Below are positions 23,443 to 34,900 of a stretch of DNA of 64,000 bases, in pieces (position 1 is the first letter of the stretch; every line of letters begins with the position of its first letter). The stretch covers positions 1,278,047 to 1,342,046 of the forward strand of contig NW_017804265.1 of NCBI RefSeq assembly GCF_001625305.1, written 5' to 3'. Source of the stretch: Branchiostoma belcheri (taxonomy: Eukaryota > Chordata > Leptocardii > Amphioxiformes > Branchiostomatidae). A program made the translations under genes and the position numbers. A model generated the notes under the pieces. It saw only the letters and a list, made by a program, of their open reading frames with translations, ran no database searches and was not told where the DNA came from.

Positions 23443-25845
23443 CTCAGATTCGAAGCTAAGAAAACCACACTGAAAGTAGCATCAGATTCAGAGCCGTGAT
23501 AGGCATTCATTCATTTTTCAGTTCTTTCATTTCATGTTTCAACAATATTGCAGGGAGAGAGAGCAGTTTCATTTGTAGAGTGGAAGAATGGATACAGTAG
23601 TTGTGGACGTATTGTTTTCTTGGTTATTGTTGTAATACCACTTCTGGACATACCAAGTTGTAAGTTAAAAAGTCAACTGATCAAAGTACTATACAGCAAG
23701 AGTTTTCTTTCAGTCCTACGAACAGAAGTATAATAATAGCGGGTTTATATGACTGCCATTGTTTTAAACTTAAATTATTGAAATCATGATCATTTATTTT
23801 CATTTCTTTTAATTTGTAACAAGAAAAATTGAATATTGAAAGCAGGGTCTTGAAAAATTTAATTAATTTATAAAGCCAAAATGGATATAAGAGAGAAAAA
23901 TGTGAAAAAGAACAGCTTTTTCCCACTGCCAAGTATTAAGATGTAACAAAATCATGTATAGTTTGTACGTAAAAGAGAATGTTGTGTACTTGACTTGTGA
24001 AACAACAAACAATATCGCTTGTAAAATGCACAGAGTTGATACACATGCAGCAAGAGTACAACAAAAGTTTGTTTACATCCCAACCATTTTTAATCATCCC
24101 CATGGGAAAAATGGAATAACCCTTTACTCAGTTATACATGATACATCTGGAACATACCACTCAAAACTAAAGGGGTGGCTAGCTATCAACAATGCAAGCA
24201 AAACTGACAAGGCAGTACAAAGGCTTCACATTCGAGGACCACGATAATCTTAGTTTTTTAAAAACAAAAAGGCACCCCCGTTACATATCAAGAGTGGCAT
24301 GTTCCATCCACTCGTTTTGTGTTACGGAGGCTCGAACCATTCTTGTAGGAAGGGGTGTTCCTACTGCCCTCCAGCTCTCTACACTGTGTGTAGGAAAAGG
24401 CACGTTTTTTGTCCTGTGTTTTGGGACGGATGCCCCTTCCTTTTCTAGTCAAAACAGCTTTTCTTCTGAAGCCTACAAATGCCCCCCTCCCCACAATCTC
24501 TAGAAAACGAGAGTTGGGGAGGGGGGCGGGTTATACTATGAAAGATTGTACAGTTACTTGTCAGCACAAATATTGTGTGATGTGAACAGCAAGAGTTACA
24601 TGTCAACCTGCAACAATAGATGTACAAAATATGACACAGGTTTTCTATGGGTTTCTGCTATGCTGGACTGTGCACTGGGTTTGGGGTGAAAAAAAGGACA
24701 ATTTTAGACAAAGTTGGGCAGTGTCTTTGGTGATACTTTGCACCAATACAAAACTTCTTCACTGAAGAAAGACAAAAAAACCAAACGTTCTGTAAAATTT
24801 CTCAATAAACCTTTTTTTCTTGTTGCATCACACTTAAAGTTCATACCCAGAAAGGAAGTTGTCCATTGAATACCTCTGAACCACACTGTGCAATCCAGCA
24901 GTTTCGCCATGTGAAACAAATGCCACTTGACTGTGAAGTGCTATCCAGCTGCAGTGTCTGCTAGTCGCCATCCCTGCCCTACCCAGTTGAACAGGGAAGG
25001 GCCGACCACGGCTGGCTAGCAAGCAGTTCAGCCTGCTGCTCCTAATGCAAAATTGTACAGTGATGTAAGTGTGTGACTTATGATGTACAGCGTGTTTTAA
25101 GGACTTTTTCACCGGTGAACCGTCCAGTGTTTTAACAGAAAAAAAGTCATTTTTCGACCAGTTTTGGTCATGTTCAAACTACCTCCATGGATCAACTAGC
25201 AATAAGGTCCTAAAGAAAATTTGACCAAGAAAAAAAATGGTTGTCTTCTCCAGTTCTGGTAATGTTGCAGAATTGTCGGAAGCTTCAAAAGCATGTATTT
25301 TGTCACAAACATACCAGGAGGAAACCCGGTGAAATAGTCTGGTCACACATTTCCTACTCCGTATAAAATCCTGTCTCTCTATCCTGAATGTAAATGTGAA
25401 AATACAAGTACCTCCATGCAAATGTACAAAACATTCAAACTTTTACGTTTTCTGTGCCAAACACTTTGTTTGTGACTGTCAGAAGACCTTTATGGGTATA
25501 AATATGCCAATCAATGCGTTCTTTATCACTCAATAAGTCATATAGGGTACCAGCCCCTCAGAAATAGTGGTATGACCTAAAAAGATATTGTTTCTGTGCA
25601 AGAAATGGACTGTACCAATTGAAACGGGGGTTTATTGAACACGAGGTTTGTAGGTTTAAGTGGCAGCTTTGTGTAAAAATGTGAATTTTATGTAAAGGTT
25701 ATTTTTCTTTTATACGAGCCACTGTACATTGAAAATGTTGACAGGAAAATTGTACATTTGCAATGGATGAATGCAGTGAGCAGTTGTGAAACTTGACCTG
25801 TGCAAGGTTTGGTGGCGTGGAATAAAACATGAAAAAAGAATGATC
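23443..25845 (+). other. trib: probable trib 3' UTR
   Basis: About 2.4 kb of AT-rich, non-coding DNA follows the stop. Candidate polyadenylation signals are AATAAA at 24804 and at 25821; the latter is followed by a GT-rich stretch (TGTCACGTGTTACTGGTTGTTTTTAC region). Long AU-rich 3' UTRs are typical of Tribbles mRNAs, which turn over quickly. The true end needs cDNA. Confidence 0.45.
24481..24528. repeat. GC-rich stem-loop in the putative trib 3' UTR
   Basis: GCCCCCCTCCCCACAATCTC pairs with GAGAGTTGGGGAGGGGGGCG with a loop of about 10 bases, a stem near 18 base pairs. It could be a tiny MITE or an RNA structure. Confidence 0.6.
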
Positions 25846-26019
25846 TTGTCACGTGTTACTGGTTGTTTTTACTTTCTAATAGTGATTAAAAAAAGGAAAT
25901 CGAAGATAAAGCTAAGCATGGCAGTAAGTCTTTGTAAAAAGCCAGGATTAAACCAGTTTTAATCAAAGGTAGCAAGTCAGGAATGTTTATACTTCCATGC
26001 AGAAAAGTGACATTGTGTC

Positions 26020-26782
26020 TACGAGATTAGCTGTCATAAACAGCCGCAAGGAGGCGCTCGCGAGCGGTCTAATTTTTGGTGCCAGCGGTGGTCTGAAAGC
26101 GCCACCTTTTATCGAGGTGTGGTACTGCAGCTTAAACGTGTCATATGGATTACCCTATTAGTAACGTTATAAACCGAATACAGGCATGTTTAACTCAGAA
26201 AGACGCCTAACGGTGCACGATAAATTGTTATCTAACTAGTAAAACAGAAATAAAACTCCATCAACCTCCAAATACGCAATAAAAGAAGAAAATATCCCTG
26301 ATACTAGTACATGTACATCATACTGGCCACTGCACGGTCTCCCAGCGCCACCTAGCGTTTCAAATCTCAGGTGCAGTGTCGCTGATCTCGTTGGTTCTCG
26401 CGAGATATGGACACGCGAGAAGTGGACATTTTACCCGCGAAATACAAAATGTATTTTCCGACAAGAAGACGCAGAAACAGCGACTAATTGAACGTAAAAC
26501 ATGAAGTAAGAACATTTATCCGAGTCCTCTTTCCAAGATAAGTACTACAATACAATGAAGTACATTATTCAGAGAATAACGTTGCCTCACGTCACCTATT
26601 CAGGGGTAACAATTAAACTGCAGTGGGCTGTAGGTAATTCGTCGGTATTACATCGGATTTTCGTCGGTCAAACTGCAGTACTGCACCTCGATAAAAGGTG
26701 ACGCTTTTAGACCACCACTGGCACCAAAAATAAGACCGCTCGCGAGCGCCCCCTAGCGGAAATTTTGACAACTAATCTCGTA
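26020..26782. mobile_element. 763-bp non-autonomous DNA transposon with about 110-bp inverted ends
   Basis: The left end starts TACGAGATTAGCTGTC and continues GCGCTCGCGAGCGGTCT, TTTTTGGTGCCAGCGGTGGT, CTTTTATCGAGGTG and GTACTGCAG. The right end is its reverse complement with few changes, closing at CTAATCTCGTA. The interior has no coding capacity. It lies 230 bases upstream of the NSMCE2 start codon, so it is inside or beside that promoter. The palindromic TCTCGCGAGA box at 26396-26405 lies within it. Superfamily unassigned; no target duplication could be seen. Confidence 0.8.
26396..26405. promoter_or_regulatory. TCTCGCGAGA palindrome
   Basis: A perfect copy of the TCTCGCGAGA promoter palindrome known from animal housekeeping genes, about 610 bases upstream of the NSMCE2 ATG and inside the inverted-repeat element. 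Function is inference. Confidence 0.4.
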
Positions 26783-27012
26783 CGATCTCGCGGGATGCGG
26801 CCATTTTTTCCCGCGAAATTCAGTGCTTGGCTTTGCGAGTCACAGGCTAGGAATATCTTGAATTTACACCGTTTTCTGTGAAAATTTCGAGTGTCTTGAG
26901 GGTGGACTTATCTTTCTAAGGTTCTCAACTTTCTGAAGCATCGTCAAGTTGCCTGGAAGTGCGTCGAAGAAGAAGATATCGGACAAAAAAACAAACGTAA
27001 AGTTTTGCCAAG

Positions 27013-27142
27013 ATGGCGGTGAGCGCGGCACACTTCCGTAACCTGGACCTTTCGCTGGAGAATCTGAAGAAATGTTCCAAATATTTCCTGACGGGGATGG
27101 AGTTCGCCTCCGAAGTCGCTCTGGACGTGCAGGAAATGAAAG
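27013..27142 (+). CDS. nsmce2: nsmce2 exon 1 (residues 1-43)
   Basis: MAVSAAHFRNLDLSLENLKK to VQEMK, donor GTTTGT, phase 1. The start codon sits in CAAGATGGCGG, which is both a good translation context and a YY1-type element common at the starts of housekeeping genes. Confidence 0.9.
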
Positions 27143-30100
27143 GTTTGTTTGTTTATTTGTCTGTTTTTATAACTAGAATACGAGAAGTTAGGAAAAAGCG
27201 GCTGACGGTTGATTTGCCTACCAAAATAATTTTTTGCATATGTCTACAAATAATCTGCATATGTATGATGTAAACAAAAACAGCGATCGCTTGTAAAATT
27301 ATACACGATGTGTAAAAACCACACTAGACTTGACCTTTGGAAAGCTCGAAAGCTAACGCCACCCCTGTGAAAACTTTATTCAACGGCTAGGACTTTGAGT
27401 ATTGGACTACGACTCTGTTTTGACGAATCGGACCTTTATGTTTTACTGTATGTTGTCTTACTGTACGTTACTATGTCCTGTGTAATTTTGCTGTGCCCCC
27501 TTGGAAAACAGCTGATTCAAGCTGAATTGGGGCTACCCAGCCGTCTTGAGATGAAATAAATAAATAAATAAATCGGCCTGGTCTAAAATCCCCCCCCCCG
27601 CCCAGAAAAAACCTAATCAAGAAGGTTAAATACCTCCTTGGTCTAATTGACTCTAAAGAGATTTTCAAATTATGCCACGTCCCCCAGTATAATGCATTGC
27701 TGTATATCTATTAAACTGTATCTCCTGCATAGTTTTTATTTTTACTAAAAATTTTAGAGTTACTGTATCTCAAACAGCTCAAAAATTTGTTAATATGTTA
27801 AAAATACATTGTGTTTCTGTTTCCTCCGCAGCCAATGAGGATCAGGTGCAGCAGGTGGAGGACGTGATGGTGGAGTACGCCGCGATGGAGCGAGATCTGA
27901 AACAGTTTGTACAAGCCGTGGAGACCGTCAAACAACAGGTCAGACTGCTCAGACTTTGCCTGGCCTCCACATGGCTTCCCAAGGTGGCATCTGATGTCCT
28001 TGATGATCATGATTTACCTCTTATTGTTTCCTATTGCTTCAAATTGAGGCTTGTGTGGTGTAGAGGTAAGGTGTATGGCTCAGATCCAAGGGGTCCCAGG
28101 TTCGAATCCTGCCCGATGCCACCGATCTTTTGCCCTCGGAAAGGTACTTCATATGACTGTCCTCATTATACCAGGTGTAAAATGGGTACCTGGCTTTGAT
28201 TGAGGAGGTAAAAGACAGTGGAAGGAGAGGGATGGGCTCCACCTTCCAATACCGTGCCCTTAGACACTGTGGACTAACAACCCATTGCCCCTATGGTCTT
28301 AAAAAGGCTACAGGACTACCTTTACCTGGAGTTTACATTTATCGCTAAAAAAATCAGTCTGATAATGGGAAGAACGCCAGCTAGGTTGAGGTAGGGGATC
28401 CCAACGCTGTGATTTTGAACGCTGACAGTGAGTTATTAGCGTATTTTGTGTTGTTTGAGGTGGAGAAAGATGGGGCCTTAGTTCCTAACGTCTGTTGTTG
28501 TTTCAGGTGAAAAGTGGTGACTTATCCGACCATGTAGCTGTGGAGAAGGCTCTGAGTGAACAGCTGGAGGCTGAACAGCAGGGAAACAGCAGGGAACAGC
28601 TGCTACAGCACCACATGATCACCTCGCTACACGACAAACTCAGGGAACTCAAGGGTATGCTGTTATGCTCACTCACACTCCATTCGTTTTAATGTTAGTT
28701 TCTCCATGTTATGTGAGTCTTAATGTCGGGATCTGATGACTTTTAGCCGCTTTGTCAAGCAGTCTTCCAGGTTTTCACAAGTATTTTGGTACAGAAGGAC
28801 AACTTTCCATGGTACAAGTCGCGCATCGAGTCATGACATGACCACAGTAAGGGTCTGGTATTCTTCCCCATGCTGTTGAAATCAATGGCAGACTGGCCTA
28901 TCCCATCACCATTTCTCACTAGCTACCATCAAAAAAATGTTTTACGTCTGATGATTGAAAATGACACAGTCAACATAGGTCCCAAGTAGTGCCAGTTGTG
29001 GTTGCATTGGACAGCATAGGCACGATCCTTAATTCTTACAACTATGGGGGGAAATTGTGATCAAGAAAAAAACGGTCAATATGGCCAAATGGATGACTTG
29101 TAAAGGTGGTTGCTTGGGCATGTTTGTACTTTTAAAACCGCGGTAGGAAATCTTCAATTTCTTGTCTAACTTGTAGGTAAAGAAGAAACACATTAAACAA
29201 AACAAAAAATTCACAGCAACTCTGAGTTCTTCACGGAGAGGTGAAATCTTTGATTTCTTGTTTAACTTGTAGGTGAAGAAGAATCAGAGCAAAATAAACA
29301 CAGGACAAAACAATACCTCCATTTTCATGGATGCAACGAAACAAAAAATTCACAACTCTGAGTGAAATCTTTGATTTGTTGTTTTAATTTGTAGGTGAAG
29401 AAGAATCGGAGCCGTCTCCTCAGCCCGGAGGGTCCCAAACGGGAGGCGATGATGATGATGAGATTGAGATGACCCAGGCAGAGGTCAACCTGAAGTGCCC
29501 TTTGACCCAGCAGGAGTTTAAGGAACCAGTGAGGAACAAGAAGTGCGGTCACGTGTACGACAAGGGTCCCATCCTGCAGCACATCCGCAGGAAGAGAGGG
29601 GTCAAGTAAGGACATGGTTGTCTTGCAGACAATCTTGTTTGTGATCATCATATCTTAAAGACACCCAAAGCGATTTCTGGGCACCAAATATTTATTTTCA
29701 AAGTCCATATTGCTGGTCCCTTTTTTTTTTAATGCAGTATTTTGATATGTATGAGGCTGGTATGAGGCCAAAATGCAATATTGCCGATAGAAAACGGTTG
29801 CTTGTTTTGTATTAGAGGTTAGTTGTGGCTATTAATTGGTGGTACCAGAAAATAAAGGGACTCCTCACGTAACTTGTTTTGGGGCTACTTCAAACACTTT
29901 AAGTACAACTTATGAAATGAGGACGAACATGTGCTTGAAGAAATGGCAGTAAATGTCAATATCTGACAGATTTCCTCATCCAGAATATTTTTTTGTTTTA
30001 CGTTACACAGACTAGAAAATCACTGAATGAAAGGTTACTGTTCCCTGTAACTGTGTATAATATATATATTAGTATGTAAAGTATATAAATACTACTATAG

Positions 30101-30407
30101 ATGCGTTTGGGAAAGCATCTGTAGCAATGACAACCTGTACTGTAAAATGTGAACCAGTCAGATTTGCTCTGAGGAAGGTGACAGACGGTTACCAAAACAT
30201 TGGCTGAGTTTAACTTGGTTGCATAAAAAGAGTCTTTTTATCCATGCTTGTTTTTGTCACCACAGATGTCCAGTCAGTGCCTGTGCGAACACAGACCCCA
30301 TCAGTGAGCAGGACTTGGAAGATGATGTGGAGATGAGGAGAAAAATCGACAAGAAGAACAGACAAGCAGGAAGGAAAGAACCTCGGAACAGAGACATGCC
30401 CTTCTAG
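27013..30407 (+). CDS. nsmce2: NSMCE2/MMS21, SMC5/6 complex SUMO E3 ligase (five exons, 245 aa)
   Basis: Joins 27013-27142, 27832-27938, 28507-28654, 29395-29605 and 30266-30407; all phases agree. NSMCE2 is the SP-RING SUMO ligase docked on SMC5. It modifies SMC5/6, cohesin and other factors in homologous recombination and replication-fork repair in the nucleus. Residues 1-128 form the helical SMC5-binding part, with repeated heptad-like hydrophobics. An acidic linker (GGDDDDEIEM, 145-154) follows, then the SP-RING: C163 (KCPLT), C179 and H181 (KCGHVYDKGPI), C200 and C205 (KCPVSAC), the expected zinc ligands for this RING variant. The basic C-terminus (RRKIDKKNRQAGRK) is typical. Human NSMCE2 is 247 aa, so the gene is complete. 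It lies between trib and asap, all on one strand. Confidence 0.95.
27360..27574 (+). mobile_element. possible 3' end of a LINE in nsmce2 intron 1
   Basis: GAATTGGGGCTACCC followed by GAGATGAAATAAATAAATAA, a (AAAT)n tail, resembles CR1/L2-type LINE 3' ends. No coding sequence remains. The rest of intron 1 (27143-27831) shows nothing else. Confidence 0.4.
27832..27938 (+). CDS. nsmce2: nsmce2 exon 2 (residues 44-79)
   Basis: Acceptor TTCCTCCGCAG, donor GTCAGA. Encodes ANEDQVQQVEDVMVEYAAME, RDLKQFVQAVETVKQQ, a helical segment of the SMC5-binding region. Confidence 0.9.
28053..28326 (+). mobile_element. tRNA-derived SINE, diverged
   Basis: A head GTGTGGTGTAGAGGTAAGG with B-box AGGTTCGAATCC, then GATGCCACCGATCTTTTGCC and AAAATGGGTACCTGGCTTTG, matching the body of the 14049-14457 SINE in its first 120 bases. 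The later body differs. It lies in nsmce2 intron 2. Confidence 0.7.
28507..28654 (+). CDS. nsmce2: nsmce2 exon 3 (residues 80-128)
   Basis: Acceptor TTGTTGTTTCAG, donor GTATGC, phase 1. Encodes VKSGDLSDHVAVEKALSEQL through TSLHDKLRELK, Gln/Glu-rich and predicted helical. Confidence 0.9.
29155..29412 (+). repeat. tandem repeats carrying three copies of the exon-4 splice acceptor
   Basis: The block TTTGATTTSTTGTTTAACTTG + TAGGTGAAGAAGAATC occurs with its acceptor AG near 29176, 29273 and 29394; only the last leads into the long open frame. Flanking words (AACAAAAAATTCACA, CTCTGAG, GTGAAATCTTTGATTT) repeat too, so it is a local duplication of about 110-120 bases. Confidence 0.75.
29395..29605 (+). 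CDS. nsmce2: nsmce2 exon 4 (residues 129-198)
   Basis: The acceptor TTTTAATTTGTAG is the last of three similar ones. Donor GTAAGG. Encodes the acidic linker and the first half of the SP-RING: KCPLTQQEFKEPVRNKKCGH then VYDKGPILQHIRRKRGV. Confidence 0.95.
29725..29935 (-). repeat. dispersed repeat family R1, reverse copy in nsmce2 intron 4
   Basis: On the minus strand it reads GCCCCAAAACAAG, then CTTTATTTTCTGGTACCACC and GCATTTTGGCCTCA in the order seen at 19200-19340. Confidence 0.55.
30266..30407 (+). CDS. nsmce2: nsmce2 exon 5 (residues 199-245)
   Basis: Acceptor TTGTCACCACAG; ends at TAG. Encodes KCPVSACANTDPISEQDLED, the last two zinc cysteines, and a basic tail ending RNRDMPF. Confidence 0.95.
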
Positions 30408-30999
30408 ACTCAGTCCTGCCTGTTTCATTCTAGAAAAGAAGAGAGTAGAAAGACCATGTATTGTACTTCAGGGCTTCGAAATACTTTTTTAGGTTGCCCA
30501 TCAATATTTCAGCAAAATCTAAGGTTTTGCAAAACGATATACATGTACTGTACTTTTTTACATTGTAACAGGCACTTACATGAACACATGTAACACATAA
30601 ACACAGCAGTTTATATTAAGTGTATAAAAAAAAAAAACATGAAGTCAGTAGGACATTTAATACTTCAGTTATTTATTGTCAACATGTAAGGACTTTTACT
30701 CAAAAGTCTAGATCTGTTTTGATCATTATTGATAATAGACAAGACCTACAATAGGTCTGGTAAACTGGCCACGAGAGGTAGACTTTTTAAAATAGAGGAC
30801 AGAGAAGAAGAGATCATAGACTTGTTGGATATTAGCAAAGTAGAAATGTACTTAATCATAAGTTGGTTTGTAGAGTAGACCGTAAACTTTAGGTCCAAGA
30901 AAGTAGATATAGTTTTTTTGTTTACTACTATAAATTAGAGTTCAGTTTAGTTGTTTTACCTATTAAGGAATTTTTTATATTGTTGCTTATGTTCATTCC

Positions 31000-31005
31000 A
31001 TTAAA
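31000..31005 (+). promoter_or_regulatory. putative nsmce2 polyadenylation signal ATTAAA
   Basis: The common variant hexamer is followed 25 bases later by a GT-rich run. No stronger AATAAA lies between it and the stop codon. Confidence 0.4.
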
Positions 31006-31120
31006 ACATACCATATTGAAGATCATTTGTTTTGTTGTTTATTCCTTTTCATTACTTTGAAATGGAAAATTTAGAGAGTCTAAAGAAGAAAGGTACATGT
31101 ACATGTGTCACCAGTACATA

Positions 31121-31267
31121 ATATCCAAGCAGATCCTAGGGTGGCAAAAGACAGTGGCCCACGGGTGGTCCAATATCCAAGGATTGGACCCTCTCTGGTC
31201 AATGGGTACTGGTACTGCCAGGCCAATTTGATACTGTCTTTTTCCACCCTAGGATCTGCTTGGAGAT
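31121..31267. mobile_element. MITE, ATCTCCAAGCAGATC family, copy 2
   Basis: The ends ATATCCAAGCAGATCCTAGG and CCTAGGATCTGCTTGGAGAT pair for about 38 bases (through AAAAGACAGT / ACTGTCTTTT). The same ends occur at 6830-6932; the interiors differ. Confidence 0.8.
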
Positions 31268-31689
31268 ACAGTCCATAGTTGGTATTTGACAAAGGCCATG
31301 TGCAGTTATGCCACCTGGAAGATTTTAACAGGACTGCATTCAACCTATAAATATTATTTTTGATATCTATGACATCACACACTGAAATAGGAAATTATTT
31401 TCAGACAAAGGTTTGGCTAGGGTGACTTAAAATAAAGCCCATAAAAATAAGTAGGCATAACCTGACTTGTTGTTTAACGTTCACATTAAGTTAACAACGT
31501 TACATTACATATATATATATGGAAATAATGGACACAATAAAAATACAGGCAGAATTTTCCCGAAAGGCAAGAACAAATGTCACTGAAAGACCAAATTCCT
31601 AAGTATGAAAATTAATTAAGCACGCTACAAATACAATTACAACCGAATGTCATTGCACCAGCCTCCTGATGCAAAGCCCTCACACAGCT

Positions 31690-31808
31690 CTTCCTATACT
31701 ACTTTCGCCGGTACTTCCTGCACAGTCGGCTCCACTTCCGGTTTCAATCCAGGGCGCATCCATGTTTAATTCACCCGATTTTGGTTGATTTTTCCCCAAA
31801 TTTTCGCC
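31690..31808 (+). promoter_or_regulatory. asap: asap promoter/5' UTR
   Basis: TATA-less sequence with an ETS-type site CCACTTCCGG ending at 31740 and another CTTCC nearby, about 70 bases before the ATG. ETS sites near the start are usual for broadly expressed genes. The transcription start is not determinable. Confidence 0.45.
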
Positions 31809-31934
31809 ATGCCGGAGCAGATCAGCGTGGCCGAGTTTCTGGAGGAGACTCGGGACGACTATTCCTCCCCAACAACCTCCAACTTCGTCTGCAAAATGCC
31901 GCTGATGAAGAGCACAGTGTCCGTCTTGGAAGAG
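31809..31934 (+). CDS. asap: asap exon 1 (residues 1-42)
   Basis: [20 protein letters not shown] to SVLEE, donor GTGAGT, phase 0. Near-identical start to vertebrate ASAP (MPDQISVSEFVAETHEDY). The ATG at 31809 is preferred over an in-frame ATG at 31785 for that reason. Confidence 0.95.
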
Positions 31935-34900
31935 GTGAGTTTTCGGGTGGGGTGGGCCTCAAAGGGGGGAGGGGGGCAACAAGTTGTTATAAAATATATC
32001 GTTCGTGCTTTTTCTTTCCCCTGTATTATCCTTTCGTTCTTTGTGATGATCCTAAACATTTGTAGAAAATTCTCATCATATATTTACCGTATAACCCTTT
32101 TTTTCACGATGCAAAATGATATATGTTTGCCAAACTGTAAATAATTTGTGTTGTACAAAAAAAAACTGGATGGAAAGCTTGCACTCAAATTCAACAATAA
32201 ATCTAATTGATTTTGGCAGCGGGGCTGGAACTGAAGATTTTAGCACCGTTTTCTTTAATTTTCCGTTTAATGACGGCCCTTTTTTCGGCCCGGAAAGTCG
32301 TTTGGTTGTCAAAATGAAGACCAGAGACTGGCTACAGACACTTGATTGGAGGATAAACATGGCGGTTTTATTTATGTGTAATCTGGAGCGGATTAGTTCA
32401 GTGATTAGCTGCACAAGTGTCTAATCCTTCGAGTGGAGTTAATCAAATAACGTGGACAGGGAAGAAACATACAGAAATGGACTTTTAGACTTAATTTGAT
32501 CAGAGAAATCTTTGACATTTGTCTGAAATGTTGAGAAAATTCACCCCCAAATATGCAGATTTTTGTGCGATTGTGTTTGGATGTGTAGATTTCATAGATA
32601 GAAAAATAACATGACCTCCTTTATTTCTCTTGGGTGAAAGTCCTGTTCTTTGATATGTATTGATTTTTTTTGTGATTCAGTCAAATAATTTTAGGCATTA
32701 CAAGAAGAATTGAACAGTTTTTTTATCAATGGTTTGAGAAATGTGAAAAAAAAATTCAAGGATTTGAAATCTAGGAACTAGACTCATGATATGATACAAT
32801 AATCAATATTTTTGCAGTACAAATATCTAAGATATTCTTTTGCAGATTGTTTGTCGCACATTTTGACAGATGTTGTCTGTTTATCTGTTGTTTACAGCAG
32901 AAGTCTATTGTCCCGAAGCTTTTGTTTTCAAACAATAGCCATGCTGAGATTTCACACTGCATACGATCTGTTTCACAATAAACCAAATTCCAGTACAGGA
33001 ACACCCAAAATAACCTGAAGGCATTTGGCGTTTTCAAGGACAGTTTACAAGTTGTTGGTGTTTTTGTTGGTGTTTTTGTTCAAATTTGATTTCTCCTTGC
33101 TCAAAATTTCAAAGAAAAGGGAATTTTAGGAAGGCAAAATAAAATAAAAAAGAAATATTTAAAAGAATATATTGTGGTGCTCATATCTTACAAAAGAAGG
33201 AACATATATTTTACTGATTTAAATTCAGGGTTTTGTGAAAATGATCATTGATCGAAAACCATGCCAGACAGATTACCACTGTTAAGAACCTTAAGATGAA
33301 ATTGATACTGATATGTTTTCTTTTACAATAATGACAGTAATTTGTATTCACTAGTATTTCCAAGTCAGAATTTTCACAACTAGGCAACCTCTGAATAAGA
33401 TGGTCAACTTAAATTTTACAACCTCCTTTCAGTAAAATTAATATTAATGGCATACAGAAAACCAACAAAATGTTTTACTCCAAAAATTATTTTAGCAGGA
33501 TAGGCATATGATTTTAATATAACTTTTATTTCTTTAAGTCATGTCATTTCATAGCAGCTACTGTCATTGCAAGCAAACAAATATTTTTGTCAACAACGGT
33601 TTCATTCGATTTCATAGATTTTTTAGCCATGCCATATAACAAATATTAGAGATAATGCTTTTCCATAGCATTTACGGTAAATGCAAGCAAATATATTTTT
33701 CATCAACAAATAGCTTTTAGCAATGTTACTTTTCTCATAACATTATTAATATTGTAGATATTTATAATTTCACACATTGTTATAACTTGTCTGTGTCCTT
33801 TTGCCCCTATAAGCCCCCCTCCCCACAAATACCACTATAATACCTCAGCCAAATGACAACAGACTGCAGTAATCTTATGATTGCATAATTAGGTCCTCCA
33901 GGTCTGCATGTATAATAATGCCATCCATCACCGCACCCGCTTTTACCAAACATGGAGTGCATTTCGCGCACGTGTGAGGGTCCCTTAGGGGTTGTAAAGT
34001 AACCTAATACCACGTTAGATATTCCACGGTGAAATTCAAACTTAGAAGAGGAAATGAGGGTACCGGAAAATAGAAATTATCGGCTAGCAAGAATATGTTG
34101 TATTTTTAGAGCAGTTGCTAGGAAAATGATATTGTGATACATTAAGGATTCTGTCAGACCCTTTTAGAGCCTCTACTGGTTAATCAGCTGATCCCTTAGT
34201 TGGGGGGATGGAAGAAAATGTTGATTATTTTATGGCAACCTGTCGTATTACAAAAATACATCTGTCATACTGACTCATACATACAATGCATGTTACATCA
34301 ATGTGTTGTCATCTGGATATGGAAAATGCCCACATCACAAGCTACATTTTGTTTGAGAATCATAGTCCGAATATCTTTGTCCTCAATATACGATAGTCTA
34401 AGAAATATACATGTACATAAATGTAGCGTTTACGACAACTTGGGCATTACATGTTTATCACCCGCCATAAAAGTCTGCATATCTCATTGATACGATCTTA
34501 TAAACCTCTAGTCGAATTAAAACTAAAATTTAAGGCATGTTTCAGTGAAAACGCTCAGAATTCTATATAAAGACTTGTTAGCTTAAAAATCATTGTACAT
34601 ACATGTATAATTTGGGTAATCTCTACTGTGAAGATGATAGGGGTGTTTATTTTTTTACTGTAGGCCACACCAATTTAATTTGTTGGTTCTCGGATTTGCC
34701 TCTTCATTTTTTTCTGATTTGCAAAAAAAAAAAGAAGATTCTGGTCCTGAATCAACTGAAAAATAGCTCATGTTTTGCCCCCAACAGTTGAGGAAAGTCC
34801 TTTTCTTCCTAATCCTAGTTGTTACAGTTTTCCCATCTATCATTGCAGTGGTTTGATTAAAAGTTCAAAATTCAATGTTTAAAGTTTAACCCAGCCTTTT

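Larger units (their letters stand above)
30408..31690 (+). other. nsmce2 3' UTR and nsmce2-asap intergenic region
   Basis: AT-rich. An ATTAAA at 31000-31005 followed by TTTGTTTTGTTG is a plausible polyadenylation site, giving a 3' UTR near 600 bases. A MITE lies at 31121-31267. Otherwise nothing is recognised. Confidence 0.5.
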
